A DNA stretch of 64,000 nt from Armatimonadota bacterium (GTDB lineage: Bacteria; Armatimonadota; Chthonomonadetes; Chthonomonadales; CAJBBX01). The stretch is taken from NCBI GenBank assembly GCA_026392115.1, contig JAPLCQ010000038.1:20853-84852 (forward strand), given 5' to 3'. The position numbers were made by a program, and so were the translations under genes. Below the pieces are notes generated by a model. It searched no databases and was not told where the DNA came from. It saw only the letters and a list, made by a program, of their open reading frames with translations. Below are positions 40,488-48,812 of the stretch, piece by piece (position 1 is the first letter of the stretch; every line of letters begins with the position of its first letter).

Positions 40488-42882
40488 CCGGCCCGCCCAG
40501 GGGCATATCACGCCACGTTCTCTCATGGAGGTCCGTACGCCGCTGACGCCTCGGATCAGCCCCGACGGAACGCGGGTCATCTTCGTGGTGCTCGAGGCCG
40601 ACTTCCAGGACAGCCGATGGGTTCCCCACCTCTGGATCGCCGACCTTCCGGATGGCGCGCCCCGCCAGGTCACCTACGGCTACGACGGGGAGCACACGCC
40701 GGCGTGGTCGCGCGACGGGAAGCAGATCGCCTTCCTATCGGCGCGCCCCGACCCCTCCGACGGCGAGGGCGACGGTCCCGACGACGGTGAACCGCTGCCG
40801 GCCGAGCAGATCTGGGTGCTTCCCGCGCACGGCGGCGAGGCCCGTCGCATCACCCGAACCAGGGACGGCATCCTTCGCTACCAGTGGAAGCGCCGGTCGG
40901 ACGAGCTCATCTACCTTGCCCTTGAGCCGCGCCAACCCGCCCTCAGGGCGCCGCTTGAGGACCGCCGACGACGCCGGAACGACCCGATCCTGGAGCATGA
41001 GGAGCTTCCCCGACGCCAGCTCTGGCGCGTGGGACTGACCGACACAACGCCAACGCTGATCTGCCCAGGCGACCCGGGCATCATGGAGTTCGACCTCTCG
41101 CCCGACGACCGACGCCTGGTCTATTCAGGCAACCGAACCGGCGAACCGAACGACTTCCACCTCTTCGACCTCTTCATACTGGAGCTGCAGGGCAATACAC
41201 CGCCCCACCCGCTGGTGCGCACACCGGGCGCCAAGTACCATCCTCGCTGGTCGCCCGACGGCAAGACGCTCGCCTATCTCGGGCCGATCAATCCCCACGT
41301 ATCGTTCTCGCAGGAGTGCGTCTGGACCGTTGCGCGCGGGCAATCGCGGCCCTCGAACCGTCTGACCGGATCGCGCTACGAGGCCCACGAGATCGAGTGG
41401 GGCCGCAGCGGCGGAGGTCTCCATGCCATCGTGGCCGACGGGACGCGCGCGCCGGTAGTACGGATCGCGAAGGGCGATGCGGCGCCGCTGGACGGCATGA
41501 CGCCGGACTCCGAGTGCCTCGACTTCGACGTCCACTCCGCGGACCTGGCGGTGGCGGTCATTGAGCACAGTGATAGGCCTGCCGAGCTCTACCTGCTGAA
41601 GCCGGGCGCCGAGCCCAAGCCGCTCACCGCCCTGAACGACGACTGGGTCGCGAGGCACCGGATGCCCGTCACACGGGTCACTTCGTGGCAGTGTGATGGA
41701 CATACCATCGAGGCGCTGCTCGTCCGGCCCGACGGCGAACCCGTGGGCCCGTTGCCCATGGTCGTGGATGTCCACGGCGGCCCCAACGGCCGGTGCGCGG
41801 CGGCGATCCGCAGCTACGTGGAGCCCGCCCTGTGGGCTTCGCAGGGCTACCTTGTGCTGCGCCCAAACTACCGGGGCAGTGAGGGTTACGGCGCGGCCTT
41901 CGCCGTCGCGAGCCGGCATGATCTGGGCGGCGGAGACTACCGCGACATCATGGCCGGTATCGACAAGATGGTGACGGACGGCCTGGCGGACCCCAAGCGC
42001 ATCGGCATCATCGGTGGCTCCTATGGTGGCTTCATGGTGAACTGGGCCGTTACCCAGACGGACCGTTTCGCAGCGGCCGTCTCCATGTTCGGTATCTTTG
42101 ATCTGCGGTCCGACTACGGCAACTCCGAGATGCCGCGTTGGGAGGCCGAGTACCTCGGCGGCCCGTACTGGTCGGCTCCAGAGGCATACAATAGGATGTC
42201 GCCGGCGACCTACGCGGACCGCATCAAGACGCCCATGCTCATCATTCACGGCGACTCGGATATGAACACGTTCGTCTCCAACTCGCAGGAGCTCTATACC
42301 GCCCTCAAGCACAGGGGTGTCGAGGCGCAGTATGTCAGGTATCCTCGGGAGGGGCACGGCATCCAGGAGCCCAATCACCGCATAGACGAGTTGCAGCGGT
42401 GCCTCGATTGGTTCGGGCGGCATCTGTGTGACGGTCTGGAGGCCGGGGTTCGGCGTAGCCAGGAGCCGGTACGGGCCCGGGGGTTCAAGGTGCAGCTCCT
42501 GCGCTGCGAGGACTTCGAGCCCGACAGCGCGGGGCCCGGCGGCGCCCGGCTGGTGGAGGTTCAGTTCGCCGCCACTAGCATGGCTTCCATGAAGGAGCCT
42601 TGGCGGTTTCGTGCCTCGGCCGGTCTGTTGCGGTTCGACAACGGCCAGGAGCGTGAGCCGGTTGCTGTCATCATCGACTGCCAGTCGGGCCGGTATCTGC
42701 TCAAGGGCGCCGACCTCGTGATCGAGGCGCGCCCGGACCGCGACACCGGGGTCTGCGGCGCGGTGGTGAGCCTGCTGTACGAGGCGCCGGAGCATGGCGG
42801 ACCATTCGCCTGGCGTCTGCTTGACCTTCCGGCCCTGGCCGGATGCCTGGCGTCGCACCCGGCGCCCCCTCGGGGCGCCTGA
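40477..42882 (+). CDS. S9 family prolyl oligopeptidase-like peptidase
   Basis: An 801-aa serine peptidase of the acylaminoacyl-peptidase/dipeptidyl-peptidase branch. The N-terminal beta-propeller (about 1-400) has TolB-like 'SPDGTRVIFV' and 'SPDGKTLAYL' repeats. The alpha/beta-hydrolase domain holds Ser515 in 'GGSYGGFM', Asp in 'HGDSDMN' (about 593-595) and His627 in 'REGHGIQ'. No signal peptide, so probably cytoplasmic. After the normal family end (about 655) there is a 145-residue C-terminal extension of unknown function. ATG 40477 overlaps mutY by 11 nt. Confidence 0.92.
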   Translation: MPANRPAQGHITPRSLMEVRTPLTPRISPDGTRVIFVVLEADFQDSRWVPHLWIADLPDGAPRQVTYGYDGEHTPAWSRDGKQIAFLSARPDPSDGEGDGPDDGEPLPAEQIWVLPAHGGEARRITRTRDGILRYQWKRRSDELIYLALEPRQPALRAPLEDRRRRRNDPILEHEELPRRQLWRVGLTDTTPTLICPGDPGIMEFDLSPDDRRLVYSGNRTGEPNDFHLFDLFILELQGNTPPHPLVRTPGAKYHPRWSPDGKTLAYLGPINPHVSFSQECVWTVARGQSRPSNRLTGSRYEAHEIEWGRSGGGLHAIVADGTRAPVVRIAKGDAAPLDGMTPDSECLDFDVHSADLAVAVIEHSDRPAELYLLKPGAEPKPLTALNDDWVARHRMPVTRVTSWQCDGHTIEALLVRPDGEPVGPLPMVVDVHGGPNGRCAAAIRSYVEPALWASQGYLVLRPNYRGSEGYGAAFAVASRHDLGGGDYRDIMAGIDKMVTDGLADPKRIGIIGGSYGGFMVNWAVTQTDRFAAAVSMFGIFDLRSDYGNSEMPRWEAEYLGGPYWSAPEAYNRMSPATYADRIKTPMLIIHGDSDMNTFVSNSQELYTALKHRGVEAQYVRYPREGHGIQEPNHRIDELQRCLDWFGRHLCDGLEAGVRRSQEPVRARGFKVQLLRCEDFEPDSAGPGGARLVEVQFAATSMASMKEPWRFRASAGLLRFDNGQEREPVAVIIDCQSGRYLLKGADLVIEARPDRDTGVCGAVVSLLYEAPEHGGPFAWRLLDLPALAGCLASHPAPPRGA

Positions 42883-42920
42883 CCGGGTCCAAGAACCCTG
42901 GCTACGGAAGGGGATCGTAA

Positions 42921-44360
42921 GTGAAAGAACTCGCACAACTGGCGCTGGACACGGCCATGGCTCGCGGCGCCACCTACGCGGACGTCCGCTTCGTTCGCCA
43001 ACTTCGGCAGGAGATTTCGGCCGAAGACGACAGGCTCCGCTCCTTCAGCGACCTCGAAGACGCCGGCATCGGCGTCCGCGTAATCGCAGACGGGGCCTGG
43101 GGCTTTGCCGGTACCAGCGACCTGACCCGCGAGGGCGCCATGAAGGCGGCGGCTACAGCCGTTGCCATCGCGCGGGCAGGCGCTACCGCCAACGCGGCCC
43201 CGGTGCGGTTGGCCCCCGAGCCGCCTGCGCGGAGCTCATTCAGGACCGCCGTTGCGGTCGATCCCTTCGCGGTGCCCGTGCAGGAGAAGGTGGCGCTGCT
43301 GCAGACCGTGAACGAGCGGCTCCGGAAGCACAACGGCATCACCAAGGCCGAGGGCTTCATGTCCCTGCGCAAGGACGAACGCCTCTTCCTTAGCAGCGAG
43401 GGATCGGAACTGGACAGCGCGGTTGTAACTACGGCGGCAGGCTACCAGGCCACAGCCGTAGGAGGCGGCGACGCAAAGTCGCGCACCTACTTCCCTCCCC
43501 CGCGCACCAGCGGATATGAGAACGTCCGTGCCGACGACCTTCTGGCCAACACCGACCGCGTCGCGGAGCAGGCTCTGGAGCACCTCTCGGCCGAGGAGGG
43601 CCCTGACGGCATGCTGGACCTGATCCTCGACCCGCAGAACCTGTCGCTGACCATCCACGAGTCCGTCGGGCATGCCACCGAGCTGGACCGCGCGCTCGGC
43701 TACGAGGAGTCGCTGGCCGGGCGGTCGTTCGCCACGCCCGAGAAGCTGCGGAACCTGAAGTACGGGTCGGACCTGATCAACTTCGTCGCCGACAACACCT
43801 TGACCGGCGGTCTGGCGACCCATGGCTTCGACGACGACGGCGTGGTCGGGCAGCGGTGGCACATCGTAGAAGATGGCCTCTTCGTCGGATACAGCACCGG
43901 CCGCGAAGTGGCCCCGGTCATCGGCTGGGAGCGCAGCGTCGGCGGCTGCCGAGCAGACAGCTGGGCCAGCATACCCATCGTCCGCATCCCGAACCTCTCT
44001 CTCATGCCCGGCCGCGAACCCCTCTCCCTTGAGGAGCTGATCGCCGATACCAAGGACGGCATCTACATCGAGGGGCGCGGCAGCTTCTCGATCGACCAGA
44101 TGCGCTGCAACTTCCAGTTCGGCGGCGACGCCTTCTGGCGCATCCGCGACGGCAAGCTGGCCGGCATGCTGCGCAATGTCACCTACCAGAGCATCACGCC
44201 GCAGTTTTGGAACAGCTGCGACGCCATCTGCGACTCGCGGTACTGGGTCCCCGATGGCGTACTGAACTGCGGCAAGGGCGACCCCATGCAGATTTCGCAG
44301 ATGACCCACGGAGCGGCCCCGGCACGGTTCCGCACCGTCCGCGTGGGTGCGGCGCGCTAG
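42921..44360 (+). CDS. tldD: TldD family metalloprotease
   Basis: A 479-aa TldD/PmbA-family protease. The zinc-binding HExxxH motif is 'HESVGHATELD', and the C-terminal domain has 'PNLSLMPGREPLSLEELIADTKDG' and 'GSFSIDQMRCNFQFGG'. TldD acts with TldE (PmbA) on peptides; tldE is often adjacent but not here. GTG start at 42921. The stop shares the palindrome CTAG with the convergent SpoIIM-like gene. Confidence 0.93.
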   Translation: MKELAQLALDTAMARGATYADVRFVRQLRQEISAEDDRLRSFSDLEDAGIGVRVIADGAWGFAGTSDLTREGAMKAAATAVAIARAGATANAAPVRLAPEPPARSSFRTAVAVDPFAVPVQEKVALLQTVNERLRKHNGITKAEGFMSLRKDERLFLSSEGSELDSAVVTTAAGYQATAVGGGDAKSRTYFPPPRTSGYENVRADDLLANTDRVAEQALEHLSAEEGPDGMLDLILDPQNLSLTIHESVGHATELDRALGYEESLAGRSFATPEKLRNLKYGSDLINFVADNTLTGGLATHGFDDDGVVGQRWHIVEDGLFVGYSTGREVAPVIGWERSVGGCRADSWASIPIVRIPNLSLMPGREPLSLEELIADTKDGIYIEGRGSFSIDQMRCNFQFGGDAFWRIRDGKLAGMLRNVTYQSITPQFWNSCDAICDSRYWVPDGVLNCGKGDPMQISQMTHGAAPARFRTVRVGAAR

Positions 44361-45331
44361 CCCCGCTCCCGTCCCGACAGCCCGAGGTAGGAGAAGAGCG
44401 CAACGGCCGAGCCGGCGGCGAAAAGGTACTTCCAAGCCGCCGGCATAGCCGAGTGCGATATGAAGGCCTCGACGAAGCCGGCGAAGATGAGCAGCGTGAT
44501 GGTTCCCAGCACCAGCACGGCCGAGTCGCGCGCGGCGCACACCACGGCGTCGCGGCGGCGGTGGCCCCCAGGCGCCAGTACGGCCCATCCCAAACCCAAT
44601 CCAGCCCCTCCGGCGATGAAGATAGCGGTCAGCTCCGTGATGCCGTGCGGCAGGATGCCCGGCCAGAAGGTGGCGTGGCCATGGACGTGGTTCATCATGC
44701 CGGAGAAGGCTCCCAGGATCAGGCCGTTCTGGAACAGGACGATCACAGTGGGCGCCCCGAGCAGCACCCCTGACGCGAAAGCCAGGAACGAGACGCGGAT
44801 ATTGTTCGTCATCAACGTGCCCGCAAAGAGGCCCGAGAGGGCGTGTGGCGTAGGCTTGCTCACCTGGCCGGCCATCCACTGGTCCAGCGACGCACGCATG
44901 GGGCTGCCTGGAGGCACGAACAGATCAATGTTGCCCCTCGCGGAGCTAACGAGCGCGTAGGCCGCCAGGGCGCCGGCCGCAGTTGCCGCGAAGGCCGCCA
45001 GGATGAAGCCCACCCGCCGGCGCACGGTGGCCGGGAAGTCGCGCAGCACCAGCGTCCCGACCCCTCCCCACTCGCGCGTGGCAGGGGCGTACAACAACGC
45101 GAACGCCCGCGATACCAGCAGGTTGAGGTGCGCGATCAGGCTGGTGTTGGCGTCCTGGGCACGGGCGTAGGCCAGGTCGGCGGCGGCGCGGCGATAGAGC
45201 GGCCCAATCTCGCGGACAGAGCCTCGCGGCAGCCCTCGAAGAGATCGACCGGCGCGCTCCGCCTCCGTGAGCAGTTGCTGTAGCCGCTCCCATGTGGCTC
45301 TGCGGTTCTCGACGAATGCGCGCTCATCCAT
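44357..45331 (-). CDS. stage II sporulation protein M-like membrane protein
   Basis: A 324-aa SpoIIM-family protein. N-terminal helical cytoplasmic region ('FVENRRATWERLQQLLTEAERAG'), then about five to six membrane helices with the family loops 'TLMTNNIRVSFLAFASGVLLG' and 'GILPHGITELTAIFIAGGAGL'. In non-sporulating bacteria such proteins pair with RDD proteins; the RDD gene is directly divergent here. ATG 45331 preferred (start 'MDERAFVENR'), with ATG 45355 as alternative. Role unknown. Confidence 0.85.
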   Translation of the reverse strand: MDERAFVENRRATWERLQQLLTEAERAGRSLRGLPRGSVREIGPLYRRAAADLAYARAQDANTSLIAHLNLLVSRAFALLYAPATREWGGVGTLVLRDFPATVRRRVGFILAAFAATAAGALAAYALVSSARGNIDLFVPPGSPMRASLDQWMAGQVSKPTPHALSGLFAGTLMTNNIRVSFLAFASGVLLGAPTVIVLFQNGLILGAFSGMMNHVHGHATFWPGILPHGITELTAIFIAGGAGLGLGWAVLAPGGHRRRDAVVCAARDSAVLVLGTITLLIFAGFVEAFISHSAMPAAWKYLFAAGSAVALFSYLGLSGRERG

Positions 45332-45375
45332 GGCGTGGGGTAACCTGAGCAGCATACCAAGCCGAGAAGGAACCC

Positions 45376-46164
45376 ATGAGCAGGACCATCAGGCTGACAA
45401 CCCCCGAAGGCGTGGAAGTGGACTATGAGCTTGCGGGACTCGGGTCCCGCTCGGCGGCAGCGGCGCTGGACCACCTGATCCAGTTGGGCCTGCTTGTTGT
45501 ACCCTCCATCGGGGTCCTTGCCATAGCCGGCGCGTTGAATGGGCTCGCGGCCGGCCGTCTCTCCGACGCACCGATCTGGGCTTCCGCGGTGGTTGTCGTC
45601 TGGTCGTTCCTCGTCTTCTTTGGATACCATGCGTTCTACGAAGTGGCCTGGGCGGGCCAGTCACCGGGCAAGCGACGGTTGGGGTTGCGTGTGATCCGCA
45701 TGGGCGGGCGCCCGCCCGATGTCTTGACGGCCACGATCCGCAACCTCGTTCGCATGGTCGACCTTATGCCGCCGTTGTACGGCATCGGGGCGCTCTCCCT
45801 GCTCTGGACCAAGCGCTACCAACGGCTGGGCGATCTGGCGGCAGGCACCCTCGTGATCAAGGAGCGTGGCCTCGGCGATGCACTGGGCGGTCGACTGCAG
45901 CCCGCGGGCCCGGCAGTGGCCGTGTACATGGAGGCGCTGCCGGAGCCGCTGGACCTCCGGCATGATGAGTTCCTGGGCCTTCTCCGGTTCACCGAGAGGC
46001 GATCTGAACTTGCCATTGTAGTTCAGGCGCATGTGGCTATGCGCCTGTGCCTGCCCGTACTGCAACGGTTGGAGCTGGACCTCCCGGTCAACGTACAATG
46101 GGACTACGCCGACATCGCGGAGGCCATGGCGCGTAGCCATGTGAAGCAGAAGGGCATGATCTAG
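45376..46164 (+). CDS. RDD family membrane protein
   Basis: A 262-aa protein with the RDD domain: 'GLGSRSAAAALDHLIQLGLL' (R-x-x-A-x-x-x-D), two hydrophobic helices, 'GQSPGKRRLGLRVIRMGGRPP' and 'KRYQRLGDLAAGTLVIKER'. A roughly 90-residue C-terminal region follows. GAGAAGGA precedes ATG 45376. Divergent from the SpoIIM-like gene; the pair is conserved in many bacteria. Its stop shares the CTAG palindrome with the convergent ABC ATPase gene. Confidence 0.88.
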   Translation: MSRTIRLTTPEGVEVDYELAGLGSRSAAAALDHLIQLGLLVVPSIGVLAIAGALNGLAAGRLSDAPIWASAVVVVWSFLVFFGYHAFYEVAWAGQSPGKRRLGLRVIRMGGRPPDVLTATIRNLVRMVDLMPPLYGIGALSLLWTKRYQRLGDLAAGTLVIKERGLGDALGGRLQPAGPAVAVYMEALPEPLDLRHDEFLGLLRFTERRSELAIVVQAHVAMRLCLPVLQRLELDLPVNVQWDYADIAEAMARSHVKQKGMI

Positions 46165-47423
46165 CCGATCGCCAGGAGGCAGGCCGCCGTGGCGTCGTCG
46201 GCGGTCTCCGACGTCGCGACGAGTTCGCGCCACAGCGCTCCGGCTACCTCGTCGGCGAAGTTCCGCTCGGCGAATCCATCGGGGTTCACCAGCACCACCC
46301 GCGTCCCTGCCTTTGCCGCAGCCAGGGCGATGCGCAGGTTCGCCACGTTGCCGTGCCCGATTGCAACATCGGTGACGATCAGCGCGTCGGCCTTGAGTGC
46401 GAGCAACCTGCCCGCCGCCTCGGCGTCGGGGCCAATGGCAGAGAAGGGCTGCTCGGTGACATGCTCGATGCCCAGCGCCGCGGCGGTCGCCTGGTCGCCG
46501 TCCAGCAGGTTGAGGACGCCCGCCGTCACCTCCGCGCCCTGCCGCCACAACGCCGACAATGTGGCCGCGCCGCTACCGCCGCCGCAGATGACGTGGACCC
46601 GCCTGCTCCGGTCGCTCTGCCCGCGCGAACGAGACTGCGCCGATACGAGCGGCGTGCCGTAGAAGGGGCTTCGAGCGACGAGCATGGAGGCCCCATAGGC
46701 GGTCCCAAGCGTCTCGGGCGTCAGGACCTGCTCCGGCGGCCCGTCGGCTGCCAGTGCGCCCCGGACCATCAGCAGCAACCGGCTGCAGGCGGCGGCGGCG
46801 CTGTTGAGGTCGTGCATGGCCGCGATGACGAGGGCGTTGGCCGACCGCGACACCCCGCTCAGGGTCTCCAGCACCTCGCGCTCATGGCTGATGTCGAGGT
46901 TGGCCGTCGGCTCGTCCAGCATCAGGATGGGCGCCTCCTGAGCCAGCGCCCGCGCGATGAGCACGCGCCGATGCTCACCACCGGAAAGGGCGTTGGCCCG
47001 CCGATCCGCCAGGTGCAGGATATCCATCGCGGCCAGGGCGCGCCGGACGGCCCGGGCATCACCGTTCGCATCGGAGCGCTTCAGGCTGCGCAGCGCGTGC
47101 CGTCCCATCCAGACAACCTCCTCGACCGTGAAGTCGAAGAGCGCTGGTTCGGACTGGGGCACGAACGCAAGTAGCGTGGCAAGCTGGAGAGACGAGTAGG
47201 AGCGCAGCGGCTTGCCCGCCAGCGTCACGGAGCCGGACCGAAGCGGCAGCGCCCGCGTGAGGGCGCGCAGCAGCGTGGACTTGCCGGCGCCGTTGGGGCC
47301 GATGAGGCCCACAACCTCGCCGGCGGATGCTGCAAAGGTGACCCCGGCGACTACGGGATGTGGCCCATAGCCCGCTGACAGGTCTTCAACGTCGATGAGC
47401 CGTCCGTCTGTCGGTGCGTTCAC
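46161..47423 (-). CDS. cobalamin/Fe-siderophore-type ABC ATPase fused to a C-terminal domain
   Basis: A 420-aa protein. Residues 1-255 form a FecE/BtuD-type ATPase: Walker A 'GPNGAGKST', signature 'LSGGEHRRVLIARAL', Walker B 'ILMLDEPTANLDI', switch 'AAMHDLNSA'. A Ser/Arg-rich linker leads to a 145-residue Rossmann-like domain: 'HVICGGGSGAATLSALWRQGAEVTAGVLNLLDGDQATAAALGIEH', 'ADALIVTDVAIGHGNVANLRIALAA', 'VLVNPDG'. The fusion occurs in related transporter ATPases but the domain's role is unknown to me. No permease or binding-protein gene is adjacent. A cobalamin link is attractive given the adenosyltransferase at 63 kb, but unproven. Confidence 0.85.
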   Translation of the reverse strand: MNAPTDGRLIDVEDLSAGYGPHPVVAGVTFAASAGEVVGLIGPNGAGKSTLLRALTRALPLRSGSVTLAGKPLRSYSSLQLATLLAFVPQSEPALFDFTVEEVVWMGRHALRSLKRSDANGDARAVRRALAAMDILHLADRRANALSGGEHRRVLIARALAQEAPILMLDEPTANLDISHEREVLETLSGVSRSANALVIAAMHDLNSAAAACSRLLLMVRGALAADGPPEQVLTPETLGTAYGASMLVARSPFYGTPLVSAQSRSRGQSDRSRRVHVICGGGSGAATLSALWRQGAEVTAGVLNLLDGDQATAAALGIEHVTEQPFSAIGPDAEAAGRLLALKADALIVTDVAIGHGNVANLRIALAAAKAGTRVVLVNPDGFAERNFADEVAGALWRELVATSETADDATAACLLAIG

Positions 47424-47449
47424 TGCGTGTTCCGCCTGTGGCGAGGCGG

Positions 47450-48676
47450 CTATCCGCCATCGACCTTGACGAACCGGCGGCTGCCCACTCGGACCACGGC
47501 TCCGAGCAGGTCGGCCACCGCGATCTCCTCGGCTGCGTCGGTCACCTTGCGGTCTTCAATCTGCACGCCGCCCTGCTGCACCAGCCGCCTGGCCTCGCCC
47601 GTGCCCGAGGCCACGCCCAGCGCGACAAGCAGGCGGCAGACCCAGATGGCGCCCTGCTCCAGGGCCTCGGCGGGGAGCGGCTTGGTGGGGATTTCCTGCG
47701 GCCTCTGCTTCTCCGAGTAGACGCGCCGGAACTCCTCGTCGGCGGCCTCGGCGGCCATGGCATCGTGGTAGATCGTCACGATCTCGCGGGCCAGGCGCCG
47801 CTTCACGTCGCGCGGGTTCGCGGTTCCCTGCTCGGCGCCGGTCACCAGCGCCTCGACCTCGGAATCGGGCACGTCGGTCGTCAGGATGAAGTAGTCTCGC
47901 AGCAGGCGGTCAGGGATCGACATGACCTTGCCGAACATGGTGTTGGCCGGCTCGGTGATGCCGATGTAGTTCCCCAAGGACTTGGACATTTTCTGGACGC
48001 CGTCGAGGCCCACCAGCAGCGGCATGAAGAGGCCGATCTGCGTGTCCTGGCCGTACTGCCCTTGCAGCGCGCGGCCGGTCATGATGTTGAACATCTGGTC
48101 GCTGCCGCCCATCTCCACGTCGCTCTCGAGCACCACGGAGTCGTAGGCCTGGCAGAGCGGATACATGAGCTCGTGGAGGCCGATGGTCTGGTTCTCCCGG
48201 AACCGCCGGGCGAAGTCGTCCCGCTCCATGATCTGCGCCACGGTGGTGCGGCCGGCGAGCATGATCACCTCGTGGAAGTTGAGGGAGCCGAGCCACTCGC
48301 TGTTGAACCGCACCGACGTCCTGGAGGCGTCGAGGATTCGGCAGTACTGGTCGGCGTAGGTGCGGGCGTTGGCATCGACATCTGCCCGGCTCAGCTGCTT
48401 GCGCGTCTCGCTCCGGCCTGAGGGGTCGCCGATCATGGCCGTGAAATCGCCGATCACCACGGTGACCTCATGGCCCAGGTCCTGAAACTGGCGCAGCTTG
48501 CGCAACACGACGGCGCTGCCGAGGTGGATGTCCGGCGCCGTGGGATCGAGGCCCAGCTTGATGCGCAGGGGCTTACCGGTCTTCTCCGCCTTTTTCAGCT
48601 TTTCGAGCAGGCCGTCCTCGGGCTTGATGTCGGTGGCGCCACGCTTGAGGAGCGCGAGTTGCTGGGCGATGTCCAT
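47450..48676 (-). CDS. tyrS: tyrosyl-tRNA synthetase
   Basis: A 408-aa class I synthetase. The HIGH-type motif is 'PTAPDIHLGSAV', the tyrosine pocket includes 'YPLCQAYDSVVL', and the signature loop is 'KMSKS'. A C-terminal S4 RNA-binding domain follows ('ARRLVQQGGVQIEDRKV'). Long-branch TyrZ-like length and S4 type. ATG 48676 with AGGAGGT upstream. A good promoter precedes it. Confidence 0.97.
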   Translation of the reverse strand: MDIAQQLALLKRGATDIKPEDGLLEKLKKAEKTGKPLRIKLGLDPTAPDIHLGSAVVLRKLRQFQDLGHEVTVVIGDFTAMIGDPSGRSETRKQLSRADVDANARTYADQYCRILDASRTSVRFNSEWLGSLNFHEVIMLAGRTTVAQIMERDDFARRFRENQTIGLHELMYPLCQAYDSVVLESDVEMGGSDQMFNIMTGRALQGQYGQDTQIGLFMPLLVGLDGVQKMSKSLGNYIGITEPANTMFGKVMSIPDRLLRDYFILTTDVPDSEVEALVTGAEQGTANPRDVKRRLAREIVTIYHDAMAAEAADEEFRRVYSEKQRPQEIPTKPLPAEALEQGAIWVCRLLVALGVASGTGEARRLVQQGGVQIEDRKVTDAAEEIAVADLLGAVVRVGSRRFVKVDGG

Positions 48677-48740
48677 GTGCCGGCAGGACCTCCTGTGGTG
48701 CCCGGACATGCCCGCGAGAGGGGCTCCGCCGGGGAGGCAG

Positions 48741-48770
48741 AGTATAGCAGAGGGGCCAATCAGCGGTCAA
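48741..48770 (-). promoter_or_regulatory. sigma70 promoter of tyrS
   Basis: On the minus strand TTGACC (48770-48765), 18-bp spacer, TATACT (48746-48741), about 65 nt before the tyrS ATG. Its -35 coincides with the T-tract after the mannosidase terminator hairpin. Confidence 0.7.
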
Positions 48771-48771
48771 A

Positions 48772-48803
48772 CGCGGCCCAGCCCGGGCATGAGCCGGGCC
48801 GCG
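48772..48803 (-). terminator. terminator of the mannosidase/kinase operon
   Basis: CGCGGCCC and GGGCCGCG form an 8-bp stem; on the minus strand it is followed by TTTGACC. It begins about 10 nt after the mannosidase stop. Confidence 0.6.
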
Positions 48804-48812
48804 TCCGAACTC

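Noticed and set aside
43236-44879. 547-aa minus-strand ORF
   Set aside because: Spans the antisense of tldD and another frame of the SpoIIM-like gene; no domain recognised.
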